DNA of 64,000 bases, from positions 2,976,001-3,040,000 of the forward strand of contig NC_089441.1 in assembly GCF_026210795.1 (NCBI RefSeq), given 5' to 3'. Below, one piece after another: positions 33,480-43,765 of this stretch. The first letter of the stretch is position 1, and every line of letters starts with the position of its first letter. The stretch is from Rhizophagus irregularis. Lineage: Eukaryota; Glomeromycota; Glomeromycetes; Glomerales; Glomeraceae. Position numbers and translations under genes: made by a program. A model generated the notes under the pieces. That model was not told where the DNA came from, searched no databases, and saw only the letters and a program-made list of their open reading frames with translations.

Positions 33480-34950
33480 CTATTTCGTCACTATGACTAT
33501 GTCAGTTTCCATAATAAAGACAATACCACCTCCACCATTCTTCGGGGATTTCTTTACCTTCTTCTGAATGGTTGGGTTCTTCAACTCATTATTATTTTTA
33601 GAAGCTTTTGTCAAAGATTATTGTTTATCTTTCTTCTTAGACTGATTACTTACCAAAGTATAACCTGTTTTACCAGATTTCTTTTCGTCCAAGGTATTTT
33701 TAGTCTTCAGTTTCTTATGTGCTTTCTTCAAGTTAGGAATGAAGTGTCAACTCCTTACCTGATGGTGAGGTAACTGGCAGTTTATCTAAGACCCTGAGTG
33801 TGGTTTTCCAATTCTCAAAATATGCTACTAGTTTTCTCCTTCCTTTGCTTGTTTGAAGAAATTCACATGGTTTACGGACTTGCCACAAGGTAGCCATCAT
33901 CATTTCTTCTGAAATGTCATAAACCATGGCTTGAAACTTTTCACATTGTTTTCTTTCTTGTAAAGTCCAACTTGCGGGGAACCATCTCACAGGTATACCT
34001 CCTAGGTCTGTTGTCCAAAATTTATTAAACTGGGGAAGGGCAACTGAGGATAGTGCTATCTTGACTCTAAGAGTCTAATACTTGTGCTGGTGTTTAACCG
34101 AACACTTGATAGTATTGCCCCAAAGTTTTAACTCTGCTAAAATTTTCTGCAGGTCTCAGGTATATGGGATATTGTAAGCTATTATGTCTCGAATTCACTC
34201 CTGCTCATCTCCGATAGCTTTGTATCCTGTCAGTATTTGAGTGGCCTCGGGTTCAGATAATTTCTTATTTTTTTTGGGATTTTTGGCTAATGTTTTTGCA
34301 CTAGAATTTGCCATTATTAATTGGTGTTTGACTTGTTTATCTGCTATAACATATGCCTTTTGTTTATCTTTTTTCCAGAAAGTTTCGGGTGTCACAGTTT
34401 GATCAACAGGGGTCATTTCCACACCTAAATTTATATTATCTTCATCTTCATCAGGCTCATCTTCAGATGACTCATCTAATCCATCATCTGTAACACTTTC
34501 ATCGTATGTGACATTACCCATATCACCAAACGTCATGTAGTACTTGGTCACAAAAGTTTACCAAAACCTGGACGACACATAGAGTGCTATAGAAAATATT
34601 AGCGAAAGGGTGGTAGGTTGTATATTTGTAGCTTAAGCTTGTGAGGTGAAGTTTGCAAGGTTGGCAGCATCACCAAACTTCTCTATCAATAGCTGGACTT
34701 TATCTACAGACTTTGACGTATTTTTTTCAAATAAGTTCTTGAGGAATAAAAGAACTTAGGTGGCATGTTAAGTTCTCATGGAATAAAACATTATATTCAG
34801 CAACAAACTCTAGAGTTTATTCTATCTGCATTTTACTTTTATCCATATTCATTTTGTTTATTTGTAATAAAAAATTTAATAAAGGGGATAATTTTTTAAA
34901 AAAAATTATTACACAGAAATTTTCGTAAAAATGTTTTTCAAGAAAGAGTT
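33480..34950 (-). mobile_element. ORF1-only retroposon, copy C
   Basis: Minus-strand copy starting AACTCTTTCTTGAAAAAC at 34950. Its ATG lies near 34855, and a broken N-terminal region covers 34850-34560. The frame 34551-34195 holds TKYYMTFGDMGNVTYDESVT, an acidic DESSEDEPDEDED run, TPVDQTVTPETFWKKDKQKA and LSEPEATQILTGYKAIGDEQ. The RRM-like block is degraded, and the frame 33990-33733 keeps RWFPASWTLQERKQCEKFQA and FLQTSKGRRKLVAYFENW. The 3' region (AATCTAAACTATTTCG) resembles that of copy D rather than A and B, so two 3' UTR subtypes exist. Confidence 0.8.
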
Positions 34951-35166
34951 ATTTATTTTATGAAAGAAGTAACCAATGACAAATGAACAATAGAAGACAC
35001 CAATACATTGAAAAGAATCTACATTATTGCTGGTACTGTGGTTTTAATTCCGTACAAATTATTGCACAAAACCTTACCCTCCGTTAAAGAGTGGAGCACC
35101 CTAGATAAAACTTTGCCATGTAGGTTTGCCCATACGCACTGGGTAAATAAAAAAAAGGGAATCAAT
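34951..35166 (+). repeat. Long direct repeat flanking retroposon C, right copy
   Basis: Second copy of the Gag zinc-finger block (RQYIEKNLHYCWYCG near 35000-35045). It contains about 48 bp absent from the left copy and continues into KGINWDKPL-like sequence up to the hAT-type element at 35196. Confidence 0.75.
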
Positions 35167-35586
35167 TGGGATAAACCTCTCTAAAGCATCGGGCTTAGTG
35201 TTCCAATCCGATTAGCCGCTATCCAGATTTTTTGACGGATATCCGGATATTGGCAATTATACGAATAACGGATAAGTTAACAGATCGGATCACACGGATG
35301 ATGGATAATAACAGATCAGATTTCTCAGATGATGGATAATAACTAACGGATTCATCTGACAGATATCTGACAAAATTTAATTTATAATGATTCGGATCCC
35401 GTCAAATCACGTGTCGTTACACAAATTTCCGAAAAAGGAAATTTTGATTTCTGCGAAAATGGAACTCTTGTTGTACAAGGATCCAAAAAAGGAAATTCCG
35501 GTGCCGATCAGTTAATGCCGGCTGGAATTATATCATATACAAATTTTAATGGTATTAACGGATAATCCGGATAATCCTTAAGAATA

Positions 35587-38156
35587 CAGTCGTCCCCCTC
35601 TATAGTCACCCCCTATATAAGAACACCCCCTATTTAGTCATATCATTGTCAAGTCCCGTTTTTTTAAATATTAAAATGCCCCTTTTGTACACAAATCGAT
35701 TATACTACTATCACACTAATAGTTATCCCCGATATAATAATTAACATACGAAAATTTCCCCTTATATAGTCATATCACGTGATTAACAATGTATTCGGAA
35801 AATATATCGCGCGTTTTGTGCATAAAATGAATTTTCCTTTTAAGTTGATAATCACCACATGTTTCGAACTTTTTCTTTACAATTTTTATTTGAAAATGTT
35901 TTATTTTTCGATTTCAAACTTTTTTCATTACATAAATTCATCCTTTTACAAAAACTATCTTTTTCACTTTTTTTTATATCTAATATAATGCCACCTATAC
36001 GTTTACAAAAAGCAAGGAGAATTCGTTCTGCCATTAGTAATGAAATAAAAAAAGAAATATGTGAATATATAATGGCAAATAGTAATGTGAAACAGGAAGA
36101 AGTTGCACTTTACTTTAATACAAAATATAATGAATTAAACATTGATAGATCAACTGTATCAAAAATATGGCAAAATCGTGAAAAGTGGATGGCAGTTCTT
36201 TCAACTTCACAGACTGCATGTACATTTCGTCATCGCTCAGTTCAGTATCCAGAACTTGATAAGGCGCTTGCAAATTTGGACAGCACAAGCAGCGACCGCT
36301 GGACTTCCTTTAACTGATATGATTTTACAACAAAAAGGAATAGAACTTGCACAAATGTTAAATATTGGAGAAAATCAAATAAAATTTACTAATGGTTGGG
36401 TGTACAGATTCAAAAAACGGAATGGACTTCAAAGAGTTAAGTTTTCAGGTGAGGCTAATAGTGCCCCTATAGAAACTCTTCCAGAAGAACGTGTACGTCT
36501 TCGTGCACTTTTAGCTAAGTATGACAAGGAAGATATTTATAATGCAGATGAAACTGGGCTTTTTTTCCGAATGGAGCCAAACCAAACATTGAGTACTGGT
36601 GCAGTTGCGGGGCGTAAAATGGTAATTTTTATTGTAATAATTTTTCGTTAAAATAACTCTTTAAATGTTTTTTATTTTTCTGTAATCACTTTTTGACAAA
36701 ATAATTATTTTCTGTAGGACAAAAGCCGAGTTTCTGTTTTATTTTGTGCTAATGTTACAGGATCTCATAAAATTCGTCCTTTGGTAATTGGAAAATCATT
36801 AAATCCCCGATGTTTTAAAAATCTCAACAAGTCAACTCTTCCAGTCATTTATCGAGCCAATTCAAAAGCATGGATGAGATCTGATATTTTCATTGAATGG
36901 CTTAAACACCTTGACTATTACTTTCGCACAATGGATAGAAGAGTTTTACTTCTTATTGATAATGCAGGATCCCACTTTAATCCAAAAAGATTTAAAAAAA
37001 ATGATGATATGGATGATGAAGAAATTTCAGAATCTGATGACGAACAAGAATCTAAAAAACAAAAGAAAAAAGAAAAACCTGCTGTTGATCTTACTAATAT
37101 TGAGCTTGTTTATCTTCCACCAAATACAACCGCTCATCTCCAACCTATGGATGCAGGTATTATCCATAGTTTTAAAGCTAAATATAAACAAGAATTTTGT
37201 AGACATTTAATTCGGCAGTTTGATTCTGGAGTTGATCATGTTAAGTAAGTTTAAAAAATTAACATTATTTTTCTATTAATGTTATTAATTTATTATTTTA
37301 TTTAGAAATAAGTTAAACATTAAGGAGGCAATTGATTATATTGCTGAATCATGGAATAATGTCACTCCAACAACAATTCAAAATTGTTGGATCAAAAGCA
37401 GTATATACCATCTTGTGATGATGATAATACGGATGAAGAAGATTTAGATGATGATGAACTTGAAAATCTTCTTATTAATTTGCCGGAAGAAACTGCTGAT
37501 GTATTGGAATATTTTCAGTTGCTTGATCGTGAAATTCCAACTGAAGAGCACCTTACTGAAGAGCAAATTATTGATATGGTGCGAAATGAAGAAAATCAAG
37601 TAGAAGAAAGTGAAGATGATGACGAAAATGAAGAAATTCCTCTGATATCAGTGAAAAAAGCAATTAATGGGTTGGAAACTTTTGTTAATTATTTTGAACA
37701 ACAAGAAGATTCCGAGTTTAATATTGGTGATTTGCGTATTTTTAGAAAATACTTACGAGTAATTAGAGTTAGAGAGATCAATGCAAAAAAGCAAAGTACA
37801 CTTGATGGTTTTTTTGATAGGTAAATAACATTAATATAATTTTTAATAATTGCGAGATGTAATACTTTTATTAGTTATAATAGTTATAATAGTTATAATA
37901 GCGTAAAATAATAAAATCGGATTTGATATACATATTAGAAGGCAACGTGCTTTATTTTTATCATGTTATATAATTATATTTAATTTTAAAATAAAGATTA
38001 TTATATAAAAATAACAAATAAAAAAAAAATTTATAGTCACGCTAATACAAAAATTTTATATATATGTGACTATATTGTAAAAGTCTCATATAAAGCACAC
38101 CTCTCTATAGTCACGTTGTGTGGTCCCAAGAGGTGTGACTATAGAGGGGACGACTG
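35587..38156 (+). mobile_element. pogo/Tigger-type (Tc1-mariner) transposon, 2570 bp
   Basis: TIRs CAGTCGTCCCCCTCTATAGT (left) and CAGTCGTCCCCTCTATAGTC (right, reverse complement). The TSD is TA (35585-35586, 38157-38158), as expected for Tc1/mariner. Further CTATAGTCAC words repeat inside both ends. It encodes one transposase (35988-37824). Confidence 0.92.
35988..37824 (+). pseudogene. pogo/Tigger-type DDE transposase with CENP-B-like DNA-binding domain
   Basis: Transposase of the surrounding element. ATG at 35988 starts MPPIRLQKARRIRSAISNEI; the first helix-turn-helix reads CEYIMANSNVKQEEVALYFN. A second, CENP-B type, has LPLTDMILQQKGIELAQML and FTNGWVYRFKKRNGLQRVKF. Catalytic motifs are IYNADETGLFF, LLIDNAGSH and HLQPMDAGII. 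The second and third Asp are separated by 63 residues because of an acidic/basic insert (DDMDDEEISESDDEQESKKQ). Introns lie at 36622-36717 and 37245-37305, phases consistent. A 1-nt insertion near 36270 and a frameshift near 37390-37405 interrupt the frame. The C-terminus (37410-37824) is acidic and ends KKQSTLDGFFDR. Otherwise well preserved, so recently active or mis-sequenced. Confidence 0.88.
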
Positions 38157-38284
38157 TAATCTGGATGATCCAAATGATACTTATGCGGATATTCTGGATG
38201 ACAGATTTCGGATAAACAGATGGTGGAATCAGATAAAAGGGTGACGGATATCCTCAGATTGGAACACCAATCAGGCTTATAGAG

Positions 38285-39638
38285 TAGAAATAAAATATAA
38301 AATTATTTTGCTTAAAGAAAATAATCTAAACTATATAGGCGCTATGACTACACTAGTTTCTGCAATAAAGATAAAATTTCTGCTAAAACCTCCTTGTTAT
38401 CCTTATTACCACCTACACCATTCTTTGGGGATTTCTTTGCCTTCTTCTAAATGGTTGGGTTCTTCAACTTGTTATTATTTTTAGAAGTTTTTGTCAAGGA
38501 GTGTTGTTTATCCTTCTTCTTAGACTGATTACTTACCAGAATTCTCGAAATAGGCCACCAGTTTTTTCCTTCCTTTGCTTATTTGAATTATTTTAAATGC
38601 GCTAGCACCAGTTTACGGTTTACCCACAAGGTAGCCATCATCATATCCTCTGAAACTTTTCTCATTGTTTTCTTTCTCGTAAAGTCCAAATTGCAGAAAA
38701 CTACCTCACAAACTGGGAAAGGGCAAAAGAGGATAATGCTATCTTGACTCTAAGAGTCTAATACTTGTGCAGACGTTTAACCAAATACTTGCAAAGTTTA
38801 ACTCTGCTATTATCTTCTGCAAGTCCCAGATATACAGGATATCGTAAACTATTATGTCTCAGATTTGCTTCTGCTTCTCTCCGACAGCTTCGTATCCTGT
38901 CAGTATTTAAGTGACCTCAGGTTCAGATGATTTCTTATCCTTTTTGGGATTTTTGGCTAATGTTTTTGCACCAGGATTTGCTGGTTCTTGACTTGTTTAT
39001 CTACTGTAATACGCGCCTTTTGTTTATCTTTCTTCCAGGAATTTTTAGGTATTACAGTTTGATCAGCAGAGGTTATTTCCACATCAGGCAGTATTGGAGG
39101 TGTATTAACTACTGGATTTGGTAATTGTAATCCTAAAATTAGATCATCTTCATCTTTATCAGGCTCATTTTCAGATGACCCATCTAATCCATCATCTGTA
39201 ACACCTTCGTCATATGCAACGTCACCCATATCTCCAAACGTCATGTAGTACTTGGTCGCAAAAGTTTCCCAAGACCTGAACGATATATAGAGTGCAATAG
39301 AAAATATTAGTGATAGGGTAGTAGGATGTATATTCGTAGCTTGAGCTTGTGAGGTGAAGTTCGCAGGGTTGGCAGCATCACCAAACTTCTCTATCAAAAG
39401 CTGGGCTTTATCCACAGACTTTGACGTATTTTTTTCAAATAAGTTCTTTAGGAAACCGTCCTGTATAAAAGAATCTAAGTGTTGGGTTACGTTCTTATAG
39501 AACATAAAATTATATTCAGAAACAAACTCTAAAGTTTGTTCAAACTGTTTTCTACTCTCATCTGTATTCATTTTTTATATTTATGTAATAAAATTTAATA
39601 AAGGGGATTATTTTTTAGAAAAAATTATTATGCAAATA
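38285..39638 (-). mobile_element. ORF1-only retroposon, copy D
   Basis: Minus-strand copy. ATG at 39571 gives the best-preserved N-terminus (204 codons, stop at 38957): ESRKQFEQTLEFVSEYNFMF, QHLDSFIQDGFLKNLFEKN, NPANFTSQAQATNIHPTTLS, YISFRSWETFATKYYMTFGD and an acidic linker before DVEITSADQTVIPKNSWKKD. Downstream the RRM-like and PASWT blocks are reduced to fragments (38880-38540). The 5' leader is cut at about 39638, shorter than copies B, C and F. The 3' end shares AATCTAAACTAT with copy C. No clear TSD. Confidence 0.8.
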
Positions 39639-40444
39639 GTCATTTAAACTACTAAGTACACCTCTTGAGGAAATCTAGAAAACTTTCTAATAAAATTAAT
39701 ACTAAATGAGTGAATTGGAAGGACCTATTAGAAGAAATTAGATCTATTGAAAAGCCAATTTAATTGTTAAAGAGACCTACATATTCTACATATAATAATT
39801 TTGGAATTTATTTATCAAAATGACTATAAAAAAATAAGATAGTGTATATTACCCTACAAGAAGTATTTAGACAGATCTTTTTTAAAAAATTTAAAACACA
39901 ATATCTTGCCATCCAGTGATCATAAAAAGGTAAAATATAGCTCGTTAGATTTGCTTTTTTTGTTAAATTATGTGACGTATTTCATAACCAGGAGCATCTA
40001 ATGGTAGTTGTTACCTCCTTACTAAAGGTATAGACTAATATTCATCCACATTTAAAAATTTTAACAATAACTAAAATTTTTTTTTATTTTCTTTTTTTAT
40101 AGAATAAGTTTCTAGCTAAGTCTAAAAAAAAAGCTTATCAAATTTGATTAGATCTACAGTAAGTAATTCCATTTTTAAAAAAGCAAGCAAAATTTTATTT
40201 GCCAATCTTAACACTATCTTAACCAGTTAAAGATTTTGATAGGGGATGTTTTATCATCTATTGGTCATAGAAAGATAAAATGCAGCTTGTTAGATTCATC
40301 ATAACGAGATGCATCTAATGGTAGTGTTTTTATGTTCTTATCACCCTTAAATAAAAGGTTATTTACACTTTTCATTTTAAAGACTTTTGTTATCCATTGA
40401 TTCCAGAAATATGAAACAATTACCATTTAAGACACCTGGTTATA
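39639..40444. other. Degraded spacer with short inverted and direct repeats
   Basis: No gene. A block near 39845-39890 is the reverse complement of 40445-40490 (AAGATCTGTCTGGATACTTT type). The words CATCTAATGGTAGT with GATCATAAAAAGGTAAAAT-like sequence occur twice in direct order (39905-40020, 40240-40330). They may be remnants of one LTR or gypsy interior. Confidence 0.4.
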
Positions 40445-40726
40445 ACAAAAAAGATCTGTCTGGATACTTTTTGTAGGGGAGTATATAATCTATGGCAAGT
40501 AGCAGGAGGAAAAGTAGAGAATTGTGAATCTTCTCTTTAAGCTATGCTTAGAGAAACAAAGGAAGTGACAGGAGTAGATATTAGAAAAAATGAATGTACA
40601 TTTTTATTTAATGACCCAGCTTTTAATTGTAATGTTTATTTAACTAAAGTGCCTAATTATCAATTTATAGTTAAATATAATGAATTAACAAGATTAATTC
40701 TTGTGACCTTATTCTCAAACAACTAA
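40445..40726 (+). pseudogene. Nudix-like domain segment of a gypsy-type polyprotein
   Basis: Reads YNLWQVAGGKVENCESSL, TAA stop, AMLRETKEVTGVDIRKNEC, then FNDPAFNCNVYLTKVPNYQF (to 40726). This matches the Nudix box G-x5-E-x7-R-E-x2-E-x2-G, except that the second Glu of the EE pair is Val. Nudix enzymes hydrolyse nucleoside diphosphate derivatives; a Nudix domain inside a retrotransposon polyprotein is uncommon. The stop and the Val change mean it is not functional here. Linkage to the protease 45 bp further on, same strand, suggests one ancestral polyprotein. Confidence 0.65.
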
Positions 40727-40769
40727 TTAGAAAGAAGCCAGTGGCTTATATGGAGAAGCAATTGTATAT

Positions 40770-41119
40770 AGACAACCTGTAAATATTCTAATAGACTTAG
40801 GAGCTATAGAATGCATTATTTCTAAAGATTTCTAGACAAAGTTAATAGAGAAATTGAATTGCCTATGAATATTAAGATTATTGATATAACAGGATAAAAA
40901 TCATCACTTTTAGGAATGGTTTAACAAGTTCTAGTGCAAATGAGAAATATCAAAGTTCATATCAATATGATAGTTACAAATTCAGCTGAATATAATGTTC
41001 TGCTTGGTAATGAATGGTTAAAGAAAATTAATGCAAACATTAACTATAAACAAATGTTATTACTATCTAATATAATGGAATCTAACAACAAATTCCTATT
41101 ACATACTCACAAAAATTAA
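40770..41119 (+). pseudogene. Retropepsin-like aspartic protease remnant (gypsy)
   Basis: Ty3/gypsy protease homologue that would process the polyprotein. Motifs in order: VNILIDLGAIECIISKDF (the catalytic D-S/T-G-A is D-L-G-A, a single C-to-T type change), IKIIDITG, then in one frame VLVQMRNIKVHINMIVTN and AEYNVLLGNEWLKKINANIN. Frames change twice and stops occur, so it is inactive. The neighbouring MITE (41135) separates it from the next pol fragment. Confidence 0.7.
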
Positions 41120-41134
41120 ATTCCACTAGATATA

Positions 41135-41562
41135 CAGTCAACTCTGGATATAACGAACCCTCCGTTCCAGGAGGTTTAGTTCGGTATATAGTGAATTCGT
41201 TATATAATATACCGAACTAGTTTTCTTTATAGGTAATTTAGGCCAAATTTATAATGCTGGCCAAAATTATAATTTCTTTTAACATAAATTTTCGAAAAAA
41301 TTACTAGTAATTCTGGCCAGCACTATAAAATTGGCCTGGACTACTATATAGTCACATGACCGTTCATTATAGAAAGTATAAAGTTATTATATAGCTGATA
41401 TATAGAAGCTGGTTAAGTTTGGTTTGGATGCGTTATATAGTGTTTTATTATAAAAGTTCGTTATATCCAGTGAAATTATTTATAAAAAATCAGTTCTGGA
41501 AATTATGATTCGGTATAGCGAGGTTTCGGTACAAACAGGTTCGTTATAACCAGAGTCGACTG
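41135..41562. mobile_element. pogo/Tigger-type MITE (428 bp)
   Basis: TIRs CAGTCAACTCTGGATATAAC (left) and CAGTCGACTCTGGTTATAAC (right, reverse complement), TSD TA (41133-41134, 41563-41564). TATAACGAACC and GGTATA words repeat inside both arms. No ORF. The start CAGTCG/A resembles the full pogo/Tigger element at 35587. Confidence 0.9.
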
Positions 41563-41860
41563 TACTATTATTGATCCAGCAGATGAGTTGGAATTGAAGG
41601 ATGAGTTAGAAAATATTACAGCAGTTTTATTCTATAAGGCAGAAATAACTAAAAATACCTTTTAAATTAATAATCGAAAATATCATCTAAAATATTTAGA
41701 GTATATAAAACAATAAAGCCATAATAGCAACATTTACCATATAATGCAAGAGTTAAAGATCCCAGATATATCCAATATTTTCAATATCAGTCCTTATGTT
41801 AATTATTAGATAATAACAAAGATTTATTTGCTAAGTCATCATTAGTCAAAAACTAATATA
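41563..41860 (+). pseudogene. gypsy pol fragment upstream of RT
   Basis: Continues the broken polyprotein after the MITE: DPADELELKDELENITAVLF (about 41573-41635), KYHLKYLEYIKQ, and LLDNNKDLFAKSS (about 41805-41845), the last resembling the loop that precedes gypsy reverse transcriptase. It then meets CACTA-like terminal sequence. Many stops. Confidence 0.5.
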
Positions 41861-42005
41861 TAGATACATGTAAATATATATATCATATACATATCAGGTA
41901 CCGATATATATATTTACACATAATATCAGGTACCTGATTTTCTGCATTTTTTACTACACATATCACTGATATCAGATACATATCTGATATATATCTGCTA
42001 CCAGC
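41846..42005 (+). mobile_element. CACTA-like terminal repeat array, degenerate
   Basis: CATTAGTCAAAAACTAATAT, a decayed version of the CACTGGTCAAAAT end, followed by ATATCAGGTACC and TATCTGATATATATC words. It is inserted in the gypsy remnant. The other end was not found. Confidence 0.45.
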
Positions 42006-42007
42006 AT

Positions 42008-43765
42008 AGCAAACATGTTTATTATCACATGCTGATCATTTGCCAATCATAATATATGTGACATCTCATTAACTTTGAAGCATTATTATTTCAAATCATA
42101 AATGTGTAAAAAAATCACATTAAATTATTTTATTTAATAGTTTAAAGTATTAATAGTTTAATATAAAAATTTGTGCCAAAATAAAATGTAATGCCAAAGT
42201 TAGCTTTAGGCCAAATTTTTCAATTAATTAATATATGCCAATCATCTCCTAATCAGATTTTGAAGCTTCTGGCAAAGCCACAGAAGTTCGGGCAAAACTT
42301 GAAACTTTTATGAGTTATAGATTAATGTCTTTAAAATTAATGGCTAAAGTAACACAGCATAATTTTAGGTAATACAGGAGTTATGGCCAAATTAATATTT
42401 GCAATTAATATTATTAACTATCAAACCACTCGTCATGCTAAAAAGCACCCTACATGTGTACTGTTAAGTGATACGTTTTGCTCAGAAGGTAAGGAACATT
42501 TGTAATGTCCTATTTTAGCATAAATACCCCTCTTTTTTCACAAAGCGATCACAGGATCCACTACATTACAAATAAAAATAAAAAAAATAAAAAAAACAAT
42601 TTTTAAAATTTCTGTAAAATCAAAAAAATTAAACAATTCAGATCATTTCTTTTCCCATAAATCAACTAGCTCCAGTGTTGGACAAATCCATTTATCCAAG
42701 TCGTAGGATCCCATAAACATACAATTAAAATTAAGAGAGTCTGTATGCTTACTGGATATTGCTAATTGAAAATGGATGAGGTCCCATTTGCAGAATAAAG
42801 TTTGAAAAGTGTGACGAGATAAGATGTCTACTATAAAGTGTCTAGATACACAGCTATAAAATCCAGCCTTCCCCATGTCATAACGATTTGTAATCACCAT
42901 CTGAAAGCTCTATCTGAAAAAATATATAGGTAATAAAAAAAAACAAAGAAAAAAAGTTGCAAAAAATTGAAAAAAACTATATAAAAATTAAAGAAACACA
43001 AGAATCCTGGTATAGTATTAATCTACTGGTAAGTTTGTCGTGATTCCTCTTCTTCCTTGAAGTGAAGAAACAACCAAAGATGAGGTTTAGGTGAGTACAT
43101 GATAGTTGTTTAAAGATAAATCTAAGATTTGTTCCGCAGTATCAGGTAAACATTAAGCTGAATGTAATACCATTGAAATCAACAGGGCGGACATCCCCAT
43201 ATTATCATGATATTGCTGATCATTTTGCCAATCACTTGTCCAATATTATCACATAAAAAAATACTGTTAAATTAGTTTTTTCACAAATTCTACATAATAA
43301 TGTATAAAATTTCGATTTTATTTACTTTATTTTATTTATTGTTAATAAATTAGTTCTCAAATAATTCATAAAGATTTTGTCAAATATCAGGCATATATTA
43401 ATTTTACAATAATTGTAAACATTTATTTAATGATAACTTTTGGGTTATTAAAAATTATCCAGGTTTATTTTAGCTATTGATTCTTGAATATCTAAATAAT
43501 ATACTGTAAAAGTTTTAAGTTTTGCCTGAAGATCTGTGGCTTTGCCTGAAGCTTCAAAGTCAAATTAGCAGATGATTGGCATATATATAGCATATATATA
43601 AAATCTAACTTTAAAAACACACCTTATTTTGCCACAATACTTTTATATTAAATTATTGATAAATGAAACTATTAAATAAAATAATTTAACATAAATTGTC
43701 AGAACATTTATTGCTTGGAATAAAGCTTCAAATTTAATGTAATATCACTTATATCATGATCGGTA
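42008..43765. repeat. Element with long inverted arms (42008-42330 / 43500-43765)
   Basis: The left arm (TGCTGATCATTTGCCAATCA, later TTTGAAGC, AAGCTTCTGGCAAAGCCACAG, TTCGGGCAAAACTT) is matched in reverse complement by the right arm (AAGTTTTGCCTGAAGATCTG, GGCTTTGCCTGAAGCTTC, GATGATTGGCATATAT, CATGATCGGTAAGTGATC). Arms are diverged and gapped. The interior includes an unknown minus-strand ORF (42900-42643). Superfamily unknown; ends not sharply defined. Confidence 0.5.
42425..42905 (-). pseudogene. Unknown repeated family, copy 1
   Basis: The minus-strand frame 42900-42643 (85 codons; SRHFIVDILSRHTFQTLF, FMGSYDLDKWICPTLELVDL) and its downstream DNA align with 63774-63240, where the matching words are LIVCTLDPMAW / VYLGSYGLDNG. 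They also share GATCACAGGATCCACTACAT versus CATAGGACCCACTACATTGC, and CCACTCGTCATGC versus CTACTCGTCATGC. I do not recognise the protein. Two copies on the same strand 21 kb apart indicate a dispersed element. Confidence 0.45.

Larger units (their letters stand above)
35196..38269. mobile_element. hAT-type non-autonomous element carrying a pogo/Tigger insertion
   Basis: Ends TAGTGTTCCAATCCGATTAG (left) and TGGTGTTCCAATCTGAGGAT (right, reverse complement). Flanks are ATCGGGCT (35188-35195) and ATCAGGCT (38270-38277), an 8-bp TSD with one transition. Without the pogo element the host is only about 500 bp. It is rich in GGATAT, ACGGAT and ATCCGGAT words, its subterminal repeats. It has no ORF of its own. 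Confidence 0.8.
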
